Below are positions 50,230-60,842 of a stretch of 64,000 nt of DNA, one piece after another. Both the position numbers and the translations under genes were made by a program. Numbering within the stretch: position 1 is the first letter of the stretch; each line of letters begins with the position of its first letter. Source of the stretch: Austropuccinia psidii (Eukaryota > Basidiomycota > Pucciniomycetes > Pucciniales > Sphaerophragmiaceae); the NCBI GenBank assembly GCA_023105745.1, contig JALGQZ010000004.1:62613112-62677111 (forward strand). The letters are read 5' to 3'. The notes below the pieces were generated by a model, which saw only the letters and a program-made list of their open reading frames with translations, was not told where the DNA came from and ran no database searches.

Positions 50230-51147
50230 TTTTCTAGTGTCTTTAATCAAATATTGTGCAGCTGGCAACAGAATCAGTGAAAGATATATCACTAGTCCAT
50301 AATCTTCAGAAGCAGAATCTGAGGGCAGTATTGAGGTGAAAATTGCTAAAGGAGGCACCTTATTCAACTCTGAGAAGACTAAATTACCACCAAAAGGTGT
50401 GTTTTATCTTTATATTTTCACTTTACATCTTGAAATTGACGTGAAAATGAAGCATACCAGAAACGGAAGCAACTATTCAGTCCAACCAGGTGGATGGGAA
50501 CAAGGAAGAGGCAAGACCAAATCCAGAAGTGTCAAATCTTCCTCAAGAAAGACACATATGAAGGATGCCAGAGTTGCCCCCCATTCCCCAAGGTCTGTAC
50601 CCACAGATTTTGACGTGAATTCTGAGTCTGAACTGATGCATGGCAATATTTCCAGGGCTGAACCATTTTCAGGTGGCAGCAATAGAAATATATCAATGAC
50701 AGTAAAAAAATTGGTTCAGAGCAGCCAAAGAGGAGGAGTGGGAAATCTGCCCAAGCCTTTGGCAGGGGGCCATGAACTCTTACTTACACATCAAGAGCTT
50801 TCTGGGTCAGGAGAAGACCATAGAACTCTTAGGAGGATGGAGCCCCCTGTCTTGCAAAGACAAGGTCAAAAAGATAAAGAATTGGTTGAAGAACCAAAGT
50901 CTTTTATCCATAGACCAGAAGAAAGAGTTGAAAATGACTCCAGCTTTGGAGACAGAGGCACCAGTGGCATCTACCAGCTCCAAACCAGCTCCAGAAGTAT
51001 CCAAGGACAAGCCCAAAGGACCTCAAAAGAAACAGAGAGTTCCCAAGAACCATCAAGGCAAGGGCAAAGGCAAAGCCAATTGGCACAGACCTTACCCACA
51101 AGGGTACAGGATCCCCAAATTGGAGCCTTCAGCCGTGGACAGTGTCT
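50230..51147 (+). pseudogene. Captured gag fragment of Gypsy1 type
   Basis: The frame 50772-51149 (MNSYLHIKSFLGQEKTIELL, then CKDKVKKIKNWLKNQSLLS and YPQGYRIPKLEPSAVDSV) aligns with Gypsy1 gag at 23400-23040 (MNSYHQVKKLMGPEKTEELL and YPQNYRIPKKEKTAMDNV). It is in the opposite orientation to the Gypsy3 fragment and stops abruptly at AGTGTCT, where inverted MPS1 sequence begins. The overlapping frame 50336-51157 is out of phase for part of its length. Only the N-terminal half of gag is present. Confidence 0.78.
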
Positions 51148-51242
51148 AAGGCCATAAAGCTGTCTAATTATATAAAACGTAAGAGAAACTTTTTTTGCTG
51201 ATGATTATTGGCTTGCTTTGAGTGATTCTTTTAATGACTAAA
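51148..51242 (-). repeat. Captured copy 2 of the MPS1 3' end, left part (inverted)
   Basis: Reverse complement of MPS1 37119-37213 or nearby (AAGGCCATAAAGCTGTC... to ...TTTTAATGACTAAA). Its last five bases CTAAA are the target duplication of Gypsy2. It keeps the parental CpG (AAACGTAAG). The rest of this copy is at 60843-60924. Confidence 0.93.
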
Positions 51243-52765
51243 TGTCACAACCATGGCAATTCACTTCCTTGGATCCCCATATGGCATATCAAGCCACAGT
51301 CCTTTTATGGCCAATTGGCCATATCCATCACCAGTGGCCAATATGGCCACGTCATTATCTTATGGACCATTTATGGCCATTTGTGTTTTGGGGCCTTCAT
51401 GGCCCTTCACCTCAATCCAGAACCCATAGCGGCAATTTATGCCCAAATGGGTATTTCTGGTCATTTCCCTCAAAACCAGGGGAAATGGCCCAAATGGCTG
51501 TTTTTGGCCATTTGGGCTCATAATGCGCATTTTTGCGCATTTTGCGCACTTTTGCGCATTTGCGCACTTTTTGCGCACTTTGCGCATTTGCGCATATTTG
51601 CGCACTTTTGCGCATTTGCGCACTTTTGCGCATTTTTGCGCACTTTGACGCAAAGTGTCCAAAAGACACTTTCCCGCCTTTTGGGCCAGTTTTTGGCTCA
51701 GAACCCAAAAGTGGCCAAAAACCCCAAAAGGCCCAGAAACACCATTCCAAGCTCTGAAGCCATTACATCCATCCTTTTCCCTCTGCCTTTCCATCTCAAG
51801 ACCTTTGGACGTAATCTTCTTGCCAATCAACCAATATGCCATAAATGATGTTATATATCATTGTGCATCATTTTTCAACAGCAATTCAATGGTGGCAATA
51901 TCAAATGTTCATTTCAACATTCCAACATCTCATCACGTCATCAAGGCACCCAATCATTCAGAGGAATCATCAAGGCTCAAGAGCAAGTGTTTCAGCGTCA
52001 AAGACCAATGACGCCATCAAGCAGTCATTGGTTATTCTCACTCCAAGTATTCACTCCAAGGGAATACTTTCAATTCATTCTCAAGTGTATTCAAGAGGCA
52101 GTGCCAAAAAGAAGTTGTCAAGTGTCAAAGCTCCACTCAATCCATCTTGGCAACCATATTCATTTCAATACAGTCTGGATCCATCAAGACCTGTATTTCA
52201 TTTTCAATCATGGGAAATTCATTCAACCCAATTCAATTTCAATATTAGCCAGCTGTATCAATTCCCAAAAGAATCAATACAGCCTCAAGGATCAATACAG
52301 ATCAGTTTTCAGCCTGAAGAACTCAAGCTCCCAACTTTTCACATATACCGGCTACCCTTTCCACCCTGGGGGGTTTTCCCCAGTTAATTAACATACTTTG
52401 ATTTTATTTTATCTCTATTTTCTTTTCATTTTAGTTAAGCAAATACTGATATTATTAAGTCAGTCATTTAGCACCTTTCTCTTTTCTCTTTCTTCGCCTG
52501 TCAATCGATATTTGGTGGTCATATCCTTACTAATTCCATTATTCATTTTGGCAGGTTGAAACAGTGATTAAGGACTTACTTGGTTGGCTCTTTGGCCATT
52601 TGGCTTCCCTTTCCTCTTTTGCATCTCATCTTGTACCTGCATATCTTTTAGAGGAAGTCATTCGTATTATTTTTATTCTTTATCCTTTTGGAGTCTTCCA
52701 AGTGAGTTCCCTGATTGCTGAGTGCCAGGCCACTCTTGTATTTCTGTCCAAGAGCCCCTGTGACA
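51243..52765 (+). repeat. Gypsy2 5' LTR
   Basis: 1523 bp. Contains a GCGCA array (51534-51642) and several overlapping long ORFs on both strands that are shared by all LTRs of the family and are not genes. Sequence right after it (TTATATTAATTAACTC) does not begin with TGG, so no tRNA-type primer site is obvious. Confidence 0.95.
51534..51642. repeat. GCGCA palindrome array in 5' LTR
   Basis: Thirteen GCGCA sites, nearly all in the palindrome TGCGCA, spaced by short T/A-rich gaps (typically CTTT, TT or TTTT). The matching array in the 3' LTR has twelve. This is the densest CpG cluster I noticed in an otherwise CpG-poor window. Confidence 0.92.
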
Positions 52766-53478
52766 TTATATTAATTAACTCATAATTTCTTTTTCATTCT
52801 GTTCATTCTTTCTTTATAATTTCATTCACTCATTTCATCGAAATTATGATTCTTTTACGCTTATGAACTTAATGATTCATCGTCACCTCTCAATTTTCTT
52901 TCATTCATTCTTCATTTTGAAAATTGAAAGCTGACCCATTTTTTATTTTTGTTATTCTTTTTTAAATCTTTTCAAATCATCAAATTTTCATTCTCATTCA
53001 TAATTTAAGCGTCATCTTGATTTTCTTTGATTTTCAAATTTTTCATCAAGATATTCAGACACGTTATTCACATCAAGATTCATAATTGATTTTTTCTTCA
53101 AGAATTTTGATTTTTAAAGAATAATTCACTTGATTTTGATTGATTGATTGATTTGACATATTTGATTTTGACCTCAAGAAAATTGATTGACCTGAAGATT
53201 TCATTGATTTTGCTGATTTTTCACATCAAGAATTTTGACATAAATTGATTTTTCTTCAAGATTTTCATTTGATTGATTGATTCTGCAAGATTTTTTATTT
53301 TTGATTGATTTGATTGATTTGATTTTGACTTCAAGACTTCATTTTATTTTGATTCAGTGACGTACTTGAAGATTTTCATTTTGATTCATTGATTTTCCTC
53401 AAGATTTGATTGTTGACCCTTTTCACTTCAAGCAAATTTTGATTCTTATTCATTTAATTCAATTTTATTCCTGCTATC
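52766..53478 (+). other. Gypsy2 5' untranslated leader
   Basis: No gene. T-rich with many repeats of TTGATTGATT and TCAAGA-type words. It precedes the gag ATG at 53479 and would form the RNA leader, including packaging signals. Confidence 0.6.
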
Positions 53479-54816
53479 ATGCCTGTTCAACATTCACCTC
53501 CGGCAAGACAGACAAGATCTCAGGCCAGAGCTCAAGCTGTTCTCACTCCAACTCCAAGAGCTCCTCTAGATGGCACCCCAGCAGTTCCTCAACTGAGGGC
53601 CCAATTAGATAGAGGACCCCGCATGGAAGGAGCAGCACCATCCAGGAAGGAAGGAAGAGGGCCAAGAAGATCATGTTCATTTTCAGGAGTAGTTGGCGGA
53701 TTTCCAGGAACTTCAAGGACTATTTTCAAAGGTCCAGGTGAAGATGGTGAGGAGGAGGAGGAGAATTCTGTGGAAGAGGAAGAGTCTGATGGTACTGAAG
53801 GTGTCCCTGCTCCGGTGGAGGCATCCCAAGGTACTGGAGGGCCAACTCTAGCCCAGTCTAATCAGCCTGTCTCTCATCAGTCTGAACCATCTTTATTGGC
53901 CATCATGCAGCAAATGACTCAGATTATGGCCAATCTTCAAGCAGCTTCATCTTCTGAAGCATCAAGACCACCAGCCTTCAAGACTCCATCTATGAAGGCA
54001 CCGGAATGCTTTGATGGGACTCAGCCCTTCAAAGTTAGAAGCTTTATTCAGTCTTGTCAATTGATTTTTCATAATGATCCGGCAAACTTCGCTCAAGACA
54101 GAAAGAAGGTCCTTTATGCCACTTCATTTCTCATTGGTAGGGCTGCAAAATGGATTGAGCCTTATCTTTCCAATCTCACCAATCAAGATTCAAAATACCT
54201 TCTCAATTCTTGGCCGTTATTTGAATCTCAACTCTTCACTCTATTTGGTGACCCGAATGAAGTCAGAAAAGCAGAAGCTGAGTTGGATTCTTTAAGAATG
54301 AAAGAAGGTGGGCATGTATCTTTATACATTGCTGATTTCAGAAGCTTAGTCTCAAGGATCGGGGATTGGGGTGAAAGAGCTCTCATCCATCATTTCAGGA
54401 AGGGATTGCCATCCAGGATTTTGGATCAATTGGCCTCCCATCCTTCAAGAATTGACTCTCTTCAAGACTTAATGGACGTTACCCTGGAACTTGATACCAG
54501 GTACCATGAGAGGCAAAATGAAAAGAGTCATCATCAAGAGAAGAAGCCAGAAGCCTCAAAGTCAAGTTCTTCTCATCCTCAAAATTCTTCAAGCTCAAGT
54601 CAAAAGAAGAAGAAGAATTTTCAGAAGAGGGACAAGCCCCATTCTTCTTTGTTGAATAAAGATTTCAAGCTCATGAACTCTGAAAAAGAAAGAAGAATCA
54701 AGGAGGGTCTTTGTACCTATTGTGGTGGGAAGCATAGTCTTGAGTCCTGTTTCAAAAGGCCTCAAAACAAGCTTACCCAACCGTCAGGCAAATTTCCCAG
54801 CCAGGGAAAAGCCTGA
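53479..54816 (+). CDS. Gypsy2 Gag polyprotein
   Basis: 445 residues from ATG (MPVQHSPPARQTRSQARAQA). Residues 1-110 are Pro/Arg-rich, then acidic (EDGEEEEENSVEEEE). Residues about 180-330 are the retrotransposon Gag domain (PECFDGTQPFKVRSFIQSCQ, YATSFLIGRAAKW). A Ser/Lys-rich spacer follows, then a zinc knuckle CTYCGGKHSLESC near residue 415. Gag assembles the cytoplasmic particle and binds element RNA. The frame is complete and ends in TGA at 54814-54816, directly after a G GGA AAA slippery heptamer, with pol in the -1 frame. Confidence 0.93.
   Translation: MPVQHSPPARQTRSQARAQAVLTPTPRAPLDGTPAVPQLRAQLDRGPRMEGAAPSRKEGRGPRRSCSFSGVVGGFPGTSRTIFKGPGEDGEEEEENSVEEEESDGTEGVPAPVEASQGTGGPTLAQSNQPVSHQSEPSLLAIMQQMTQIMANLQAASSSEASRPPAFKTPSMKAPECFDGTQPFKVRSFIQSCQLIFHNDPANFAQDRKKVLYATSFLIGRAAKWIEPYLSNLTNQDSKYLLNSWPLFESQLFTLFGDPNEVRKAEAELDSLRMKEGGHVSLYIADFRSLVSRIGDWGERALIHHFRKGLPSRILDQLASHPSRIDSLQDLMDVTLELDTRYHERQNEKSHHQEKKPEASKSSSSHPQNSSSSSQKKKKNFQKRDKPHSSLLNKDFKLMNSEKERRIKEGLCTYCGGKHSLESCFKRPQNKLTQPSGKFPSQGKA
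54804..54810 (+). promoter_or_regulatory. Probable -1 ribosomal frameshift site between gag and pol
   Basis: GGGAAAA is read as G GGA AAA in the gag frame, the classical X XXY YYZ form. The gag stop follows after one codon (GCC TGA). The pol frame is exactly -1 and is open through this point (AGC CTG AGT GAA ...) into the protease. I did not test for a downstream RNA structure. Confidence 0.65.
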
Positions 54817-57800
54817 GTGAAGATCATGTTGTGTTCAATGGTCTTCACAGTTTTCCATCCAGAGCACAATTGTGCATTCTGAATACTGGTGTCAAAAATT
54901 CTCTTAAATTTTTTGTTTTTTCTTCTCTCTCTGATATGTTTTACAGTATTCTCATTGATTCTGGTGCTACCAACTCATTTATTGCAAAGCAGTTTGTTCA
55001 CAAGTATTCTTTGACCATGTCAGAACTCCCGGAGAAGATTCCCCTTATTATTCTTGACTCCTCTGAGTCTCCTTCTTTATTTGTGACTCACCATACTAAA
55101 TATATGGTTGAGCTCCCTTCCTTCCCAAGCTTTGAATGGGACTTTTTAGTCATTGATACTCCCAAGGGAGAAGACCTCATATTGGGCTTTGACTTTCTCA
55201 ATCATTTTAATCCATTTATTGATTGGAGGCAAGGATTGATCACCTTTAATTCTGATCATAAGGACTATAATGATCCTTCAATTTCTTTCAGTAATGACTT
55301 TTCTTCTGCAAAATCATGTGCAGCTCTGGTTGGTGATTCTAGAACACCATCATTTCCGTCTTCTGTCCATATTCCTTCCCTTAATTCCCATCAGTCATTA
55401 CTATCATCTAGAGATGAAGTCTTCAAAGAGATTCAAGATGTTGGAGAAGATAATTCTGTATCTTCACTTCATCTCTTCTTTGGGAATATGGACCTTCCTC
55501 CTTCATCTTATCATGACTCCCTGGAGGAGTTGTGGGATGAAGAGGAAGAGCCAGAAGAAATAGAAACCGTGATGAAGGTTGTTCCTTCTGTTTATCACCA
55601 ATATTTGGATGTATTTTCCAAGGTGAAAGCAGAGAAACTTCCTCCTCACCGCGCCTGTGATCATCATATCGAGCTGGAGGGGTCTCTACCTCCAGTTGGG
55701 GTGATCTACTCTTTATCAAACCAAGAGTCAGATACACTCAGGGCCTACATTTCAGAGAATGTAGAGAAAGGTTTCATGCGGCCAAGCTCCTCTTCTACAG
55801 GAGCACCTGTTCTTTTTGTCAAAAAGAAAGATGGTGGCCTCCGTTTGTGTGTTGATTACCGCAAGCTCAATGCTGTTACTAGGAAGAACAAGTATCCTGT
55901 TCCTCCTATGAATCAGCTTCTCACTGTTTTCAATGGTTCTTCTATCTTCTCCAAGATTGATTTGCGTGGTGCATATAACCTGCTCAGAATCAAGGAAGGT
56001 GATGAACATTTGACTTGTTTTAGAACCAAATATGGTAGTTATGAGTACTTGGTTATGCCATTTGGGCTTACCAATGCTCCTGCTTCTTTTCAAAATCTCG
56101 TCAATGATATTTTTTATGATCTTCTTGATGTTTATGTTGTGGTTTATTTGGATGACATTATGGTCTTTTCCAAATCTGAGGAAGAACATGTCACTCATGT
56201 GTCCACTGTTTTTTCCAGACTCAGAGCCAATAACCTCTTTGCTAAGGCGTCCAAATGCCTATTTCATGTTTCTAGTGTGGAATATCTTGGTTATGTAGTT
56301 TCTTCTGAAGGCCTCAAGATGGACCAAGCAAAAGTCCAGCAAATTCTCAATTGGCCACCTCCAAGAAACCTCAAGGCTCTTCAATCATTCCTTGGCTTTG
56401 CCAATTTTTACCGCCGTTTCATCAAGAATTATTCAAAGAAAATTAGTTCACTCACAAGTTTCCTCAAGAAAGATTCCCGTTTTCCCCTCAATGAGGAAGC
56501 TCTTAGACAGTTTCATTAACTCAAAGAGGCATTCACCACTGCTCCAATCCTTTCTCATTTCAATCCTTCTCTACCCACCATTGTAGAGACCGATGCATCA
56601 GATTATGCCTTGGGTGCTGTACTGAGTCAGGTCTCTGACTCAGGAAAACATCCCATTGCATTTGATAGCCGCAAGCTTCTCCCAGCTGAGCTCAATTATG
56701 AGATTCATGACAAGGAACTCCTTGGCATAGTCTGGGCTCTCAAGCGCTGGAGAGCTTTCCTTCTTTCTATTTCTTCCCCTTTTGAAGTTCTCACCGATCA
56801 TTCATCCCTTCAATATTTTATGTCTTCCAAGATTCTCACTCGCCGTCAAGCCCGCTGGGCTGAATTTTTATCTGAATTCCATTTCTCAATCACTTACCGC
56901 CCTGGCCGCTTGGCCACCCTTCCAGATGCCTTGTCACGTCGGGACGACGTTTACCCGGAGAGGGGGGAGGATTTCATCAGCAAGAATCCAATGAACTATC
57001 AGAAGATAATCAAGCAAGATGAAATTCAAGCCTCAAAGTTTTTTGCAGTCAAGGTGGATTCATTTTCAAATTTGATTGATTCAATTCAGAAGGCAGTGTG
57101 GCAAGATTCTCAATATAGAAGTGTCCTTGAAGATTTGGGTAAAGGTAAATCTGTCCAAGATTATTCTCTTGATTCCTCTTCCAAACTTCTCCTTTTCAAT
57201 GATCGGGTGGTGGTCCCAAATGACCCCACAATTCAACTCAATATACTTCAAAATCGGCATGACTCTCCTCTAGCTGGACACCCTGGCCAAGAGAAGACTC
57301 TCAAACTTGTCAAGCGGGATTTCCACTGGTCCGGCATGACTCATTTTATCAAGGATTATGTCTCATCCTGTCAACAGTGTTCAAGAAACAAAAATATTCA
57401 TCACAAGAAGTTTGGACTCCTCAAGCCTCTTCCAATTCCAAGTGGTCCTTGGATTTGTCTTTCAATGGATTTCATCACTCAACTGCCACTGTCCAATTCC
57501 TTTGATTCAATTTTAGTCATAGTGGACAGATTCTCAAAAATGGCGGTTTTTATTCCAACAATAGCTTCAATCACTTCATTAGATTTGGCCCATTTATTCA
57601 TCAAGAATATTTTCTCAAAGCATGGCCTTCCTTCAAGCATTGTTAGTGATCGAGGTTCACTTTTTGTTTCTTCCTTTTGGACCAACCTTTGTCAGCAGCT
57701 CAAGATTTCAAGAGACTTGTCAACTGCTTACCATCCAGAAACTGATGGACAGACAGAGAGGGTAAATCAGATACTAGAACAGTACCTTCGGATGTATGTC

Positions 57801-58532
57801 AGTTATCATCAAGATGATTGGAACACCTGGCTCCCTCTGGCTGAATTTGCCTACAATAACTCTGACCACTCTTCAACAAAACAATCACCATTTTTCACTG
57901 TTTATGGAAGGGATCCTCATTTTGACTCAGTTCACATCACTCAAGACACTCCGGCTGGAAAGTTATCAACAAAAATCCAATCAGTACAGCAAGATGTCAA
58001 GAGAGAACTTGAAGTTGCCATAAACAGGTTTAAGAGGTATGCAGATAAAAGTAGAGCAAGTCCACCTGTTTTCAATCCCGGTGACATGGTATGGCTTTCT
58101 TCCAAGAACATCAAATCAACCAGACCCACCAAAAAGCTGTCTGAAAGATGGCTGGGTCCTTTTCCAATCTTGAAGAAAATCAGCACTCATGCCTACCACC
58201 TCAAGCTTCCATCTCAATGGAAATCCATCCACCCAGTTTTCCATATTTCCCTTTTGGAACCAGTCAAGACGTCAACAATCCCAAATAGGCATCAAGAGCC
58301 TCCTCCTCCAATCACCATTGAAGAAGAAGAGGAATGGGAAGTCTCTCAAATACTGGACTCAAAGCTCAAGAGAGGAAAATTATGGTATCTGGTGGAATGG
58401 AAAGGTTTCAGTCAAGACCCAGAAAGATCCACTTGGGAACCAACCGAAAACCTCAAGAATTGTCCCGAACTTGTCAAAGATTTTCATTCATTATATCCTG
58501 ACAAGCCTGGGCCGAATTCTTCAAAAGCTTGA
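54810..58532 (+). pseudogene. Gypsy2 Pol polyprotein, one in-frame stop
   Basis: Enters by -1 shift from gag; about 1240 codons. Domains in order: protease (LIDSGATNSFI, about 54950), RT (FVKKKDGGLRLCVDYRKL, then VVYLDDIMVFS near 56145), RNase H (VETDASDYALGAVLSQ, DKELLGIVWALKRW, LTDHSSLQYF), integrase zinc region (GHPGQEKTLKL ... CQQCSRNK), integrase core (SMDFITQLPL, IVSDRGSLF, YHPETDGQTERVNQ) and a C-terminal chromodomain (WYLVEWKGFSQDPERSTWEP) expected to steer integration to marked chromatin. The only break I see is TAA at 56517-56519 between RT and RNase H (after RQFH). Otherwise all catalytic motifs are present. The frame from 56520 to 58532 is open. Confidence 0.9.
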
Positions 58533-59338
58533 TTCATTATGGTGCTTGGTGGGGAGAGGAATTACCAAAAGTAAGTCCCACTCCTGGTATGCACCTTTAG
58601 GGGTATTCTACTCTTTTTTGTTGTAAGCATCACCTTGGCCACTCTGTGAGCACTTTGCAATTTTGGACACAGATCTTTGGCATGGCTTTCAACTTCATTT
58701 CCAATCTTATGGCCATTTTTACTTGGGACAATGGGCCATTCACTTTTCAATTCATTTCCAAGATTCCAAATTCAAATTCATTCCTTCAACATTTTTTGTT
58801 TTATTTTTATGGCACTGGCGGGAGTGGTAATTACCAAAAGTAAGTTCCTCTCCTGGTGTGCACTTCCCTGAGGGGTCTACAATCTTGTCAAAACATCACC
58901 TTGGCCACTTTGTGAGCACCTGGCATCAAATTTATCTTTCCAGGTCCTTGGCCAATTTCAAAATCAGTTATCAACCTCCGTGATGAAGATTGAAACCTCC
59001 TCAAGATTCAATTCATTTCTCTTTTCTTTTTCCTTTTCTTTCTTAATTTCATTTTCATTCTTTATTATTATTTTATTTTCATTTTAAATCTCCTTTTATC
59101 ACGTCAATTATCACGTCAAAAAATTTTCATTCATTTTAAAATTAAATTCCAATCATGAAGCCAATGTCAAAAGAAGATCAAGCAAGTCCCGCGTCAAATG
59201 TCAATTTTTAATATCAGTCTTCAATTTTTTATCTTAATCAGTCCTCTTGAATCACTCTCTCAAAATCTTTCCAATAGCCTCAACAGGCTTCACCTTGTAT
59301 TGGTGCTCAGGAGCTCACCATTTCAAGGTGAGGGGTAC
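58533..59338 (+). other. Gypsy2 3' untranslated region with duplicated block
   Basis: No gene. It holds two related blocks (about 58537-58665 and 58808-58920). Each begins with a GGTG/CACTGGCGG-like start, then GGAATTACCAAAAGTAAGT or a variant, CTCCTGG.GTGCAC, AGGGGT, and ends with ATCACCTTGGCCACT.TGTGAGCAC. The Gypsy3 fragment has the same two-block arrangement at about 46065-46160 and 46340-46460 (reverse orientation). The function is unknown. Confidence 0.7.
59325..59338 (+). promoter_or_regulatory. Gypsy2 polypurine tract
   Basis: AAGGTGAGGGGTAC lies directly before the TG of the 3' LTR, a purine-rich run in the position of the plus-strand primer. Confidence 0.6.
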
Positions 59339-60842
59339 TGTCACAACCATGGCAATTCACTTCCTTGGATCCCCATATGGCATATCAAGCCACAGTCCTT
59401 TTATGGCCAATTGGCCATATCCATCACCAGTGGCCAATATGGCCACGTCATTATCTTATGGACCATTTGTGTTTTGGGGCCTTCATGGCCCTTCACCTCA
59501 ATCCAGAACCCATAGCGGCAATTTATGCCCAAATGGGTATTTCTGGTCATTTCCCTCAAAACCAGGGGAAATGGCCCAAATGGCTGTTTTTGGCCATTTG
59601 GGCTCATAATGCGCATTTTGCGCACTTTTTGCGCATTTTGCGCACTTTTGCGCATTTGCGCATATTTGCGCACTTTTGCGCATTTTTGCGCACTTTGCGC
59701 ATTTGCGCACTTTTGCGCACTTTGACGCAAAGTGTCCAAAAGACACTTTCCTGCCTTTTGGGCCAGTTTTTGGCTCAGAACCCAAAAGTGGCCAAAAACC
59801 CCAAAAGGCCCAGAAACACCATTCCAAGCTCTGAAGCCATTACATCCATCCTTTTCCCTCTGCCTTTCCATCTCAAGACCTTTGGACGTAATCTTCTTGC
59901 CAATCAACCAATATGCCATAAATGATGTTATATATCATTGTGCATCATTTTTCAACAGCAATTCAATGGTGGCAATATCAAATGTTCATTTCAACATTCC
60001 AACATCTCATCACGTCATCAAGGCACCCAATCATTCAGAGGAATCATCAAGGCTCAAGAGCAAGTGTTTCAGCGTCAAAGACCAATGACGCCATCAAGCA
60101 GTCATTGGTTATTCTCACTCCAAGTATTCACTCCAAGGGAATACTTTCAATTCATTCTCAAGTGTATTCAAGAGGCAGTGCCAAAAAGAAGTTGTCAAGT
60201 GTCAAAGCTCCACTCAATCCATCTTGGCAACCATATTCATTTCAATACAGTCTGGATCCATCAAGACCTGTATTTCATTTTCAATCATGGGAAATTCATT
60301 CAACCCAATTCAATTTCAATATTAGCCAGCTGTATCAATTCCCAAAAGAATCAATACAGCCTCAAGGATCAATACAGATCAGTTTTCAGCCTGAAGAACT
60401 CAAGCTCCCAACTTTTCACATATACCGGCTACCCTTTCCACCCTGGGGGGTTTTCCCCAGTTAATTAATATACTTTGATTTTATTTTATCTCTATTTTCT
60501 TTTCATTTTAGTTAAGCAAATACTGATATTATTAAGTCAGTCATTTAGCACCTTTCTCTTTTCTCTTTCTTCGCCTGTCAATGGATATTTGGTGGTCATA
60601 TCCTTACTAATTCCATTATTCATTTTGGCAGGTTGAAACAGTGATTAAGGACTTACTTGGTTGGCTCTTTGGCCATTTGGCTTCCCTTTCCTCTTTTGCA
60701 TCTCATCTTGTACCTGCATATCTTTTAGAGGAAGTCATTTGTATTATTTTTATTCTTTATCCTTTTGGAGTCTTCCAAGTGAGTTCCCTGATTGCTGAGT
60801 GCCAGGCCACTCTTGTATTTCTGTCCAAGAGCCCCTGTGACA
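59339..60842 (+). repeat. Gypsy2 3' LTR
   Basis: 1504 bp, nearly identical to 51243-52765. It lacks an 11-bp TATGGCCATTT repeat present in the 5' LTR and has a shorter GCGCA array. Confidence 0.95.
59610..59719. repeat. GCGCA palindrome array in 3' LTR
   Basis: Twelve GCGCA sites in T/A-rich spacing. The order of gaps differs from the 5' LTR array, so the array has rearranged since insertion or during reverse transcription. Confidence 0.92.

Larger units (their letters stand above)
51243..60842 (+). mobile_element. Full-length young Gypsy2 chromovirus, TSD CTAAA
   Basis: A 9.6-kb element with LTRs 51243-52765 and 59339-60842, both starting TGTCACA and ending TGTGACA, and CTAAA on both sides (51238-51242 and 60843-60847). 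The LTRs differ by about four substitutions, most at CpG, plus indels in a GCGCA array and an 11-bp indel. That implies recent insertion. Gag and pol are nearly intact; I saw one stop, in pol. It sits inside the inverted MPS1 copy, so it arrived after the capture. Confidence 0.96.

Noticed and set aside
50336..51157. 273-codon ORF as a new gene
   Set aside because: Overlaps a gag fragment in another frame. The gag frame aligns with Gypsy1 gag, and the 273-codon frame is mostly its out-of-phase shadow.
51534..51642. CRISPR-like array
   Set aside because: Units are only about 6-12 bp with no unique spacers, inside a eukaryotic LTR.
51222..52391. Several overlapping ORFs of 100-208 codons, repeated at 59247-60468 and in reverse at 16088-14975
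   Set aside because: They lie inside the LTRs of the Gypsy2 family, overlap on both strands and include products of the GCGCA array (repetitive Lys-Cys-Ala-type peptides). There is no coding evidence beyond openness.
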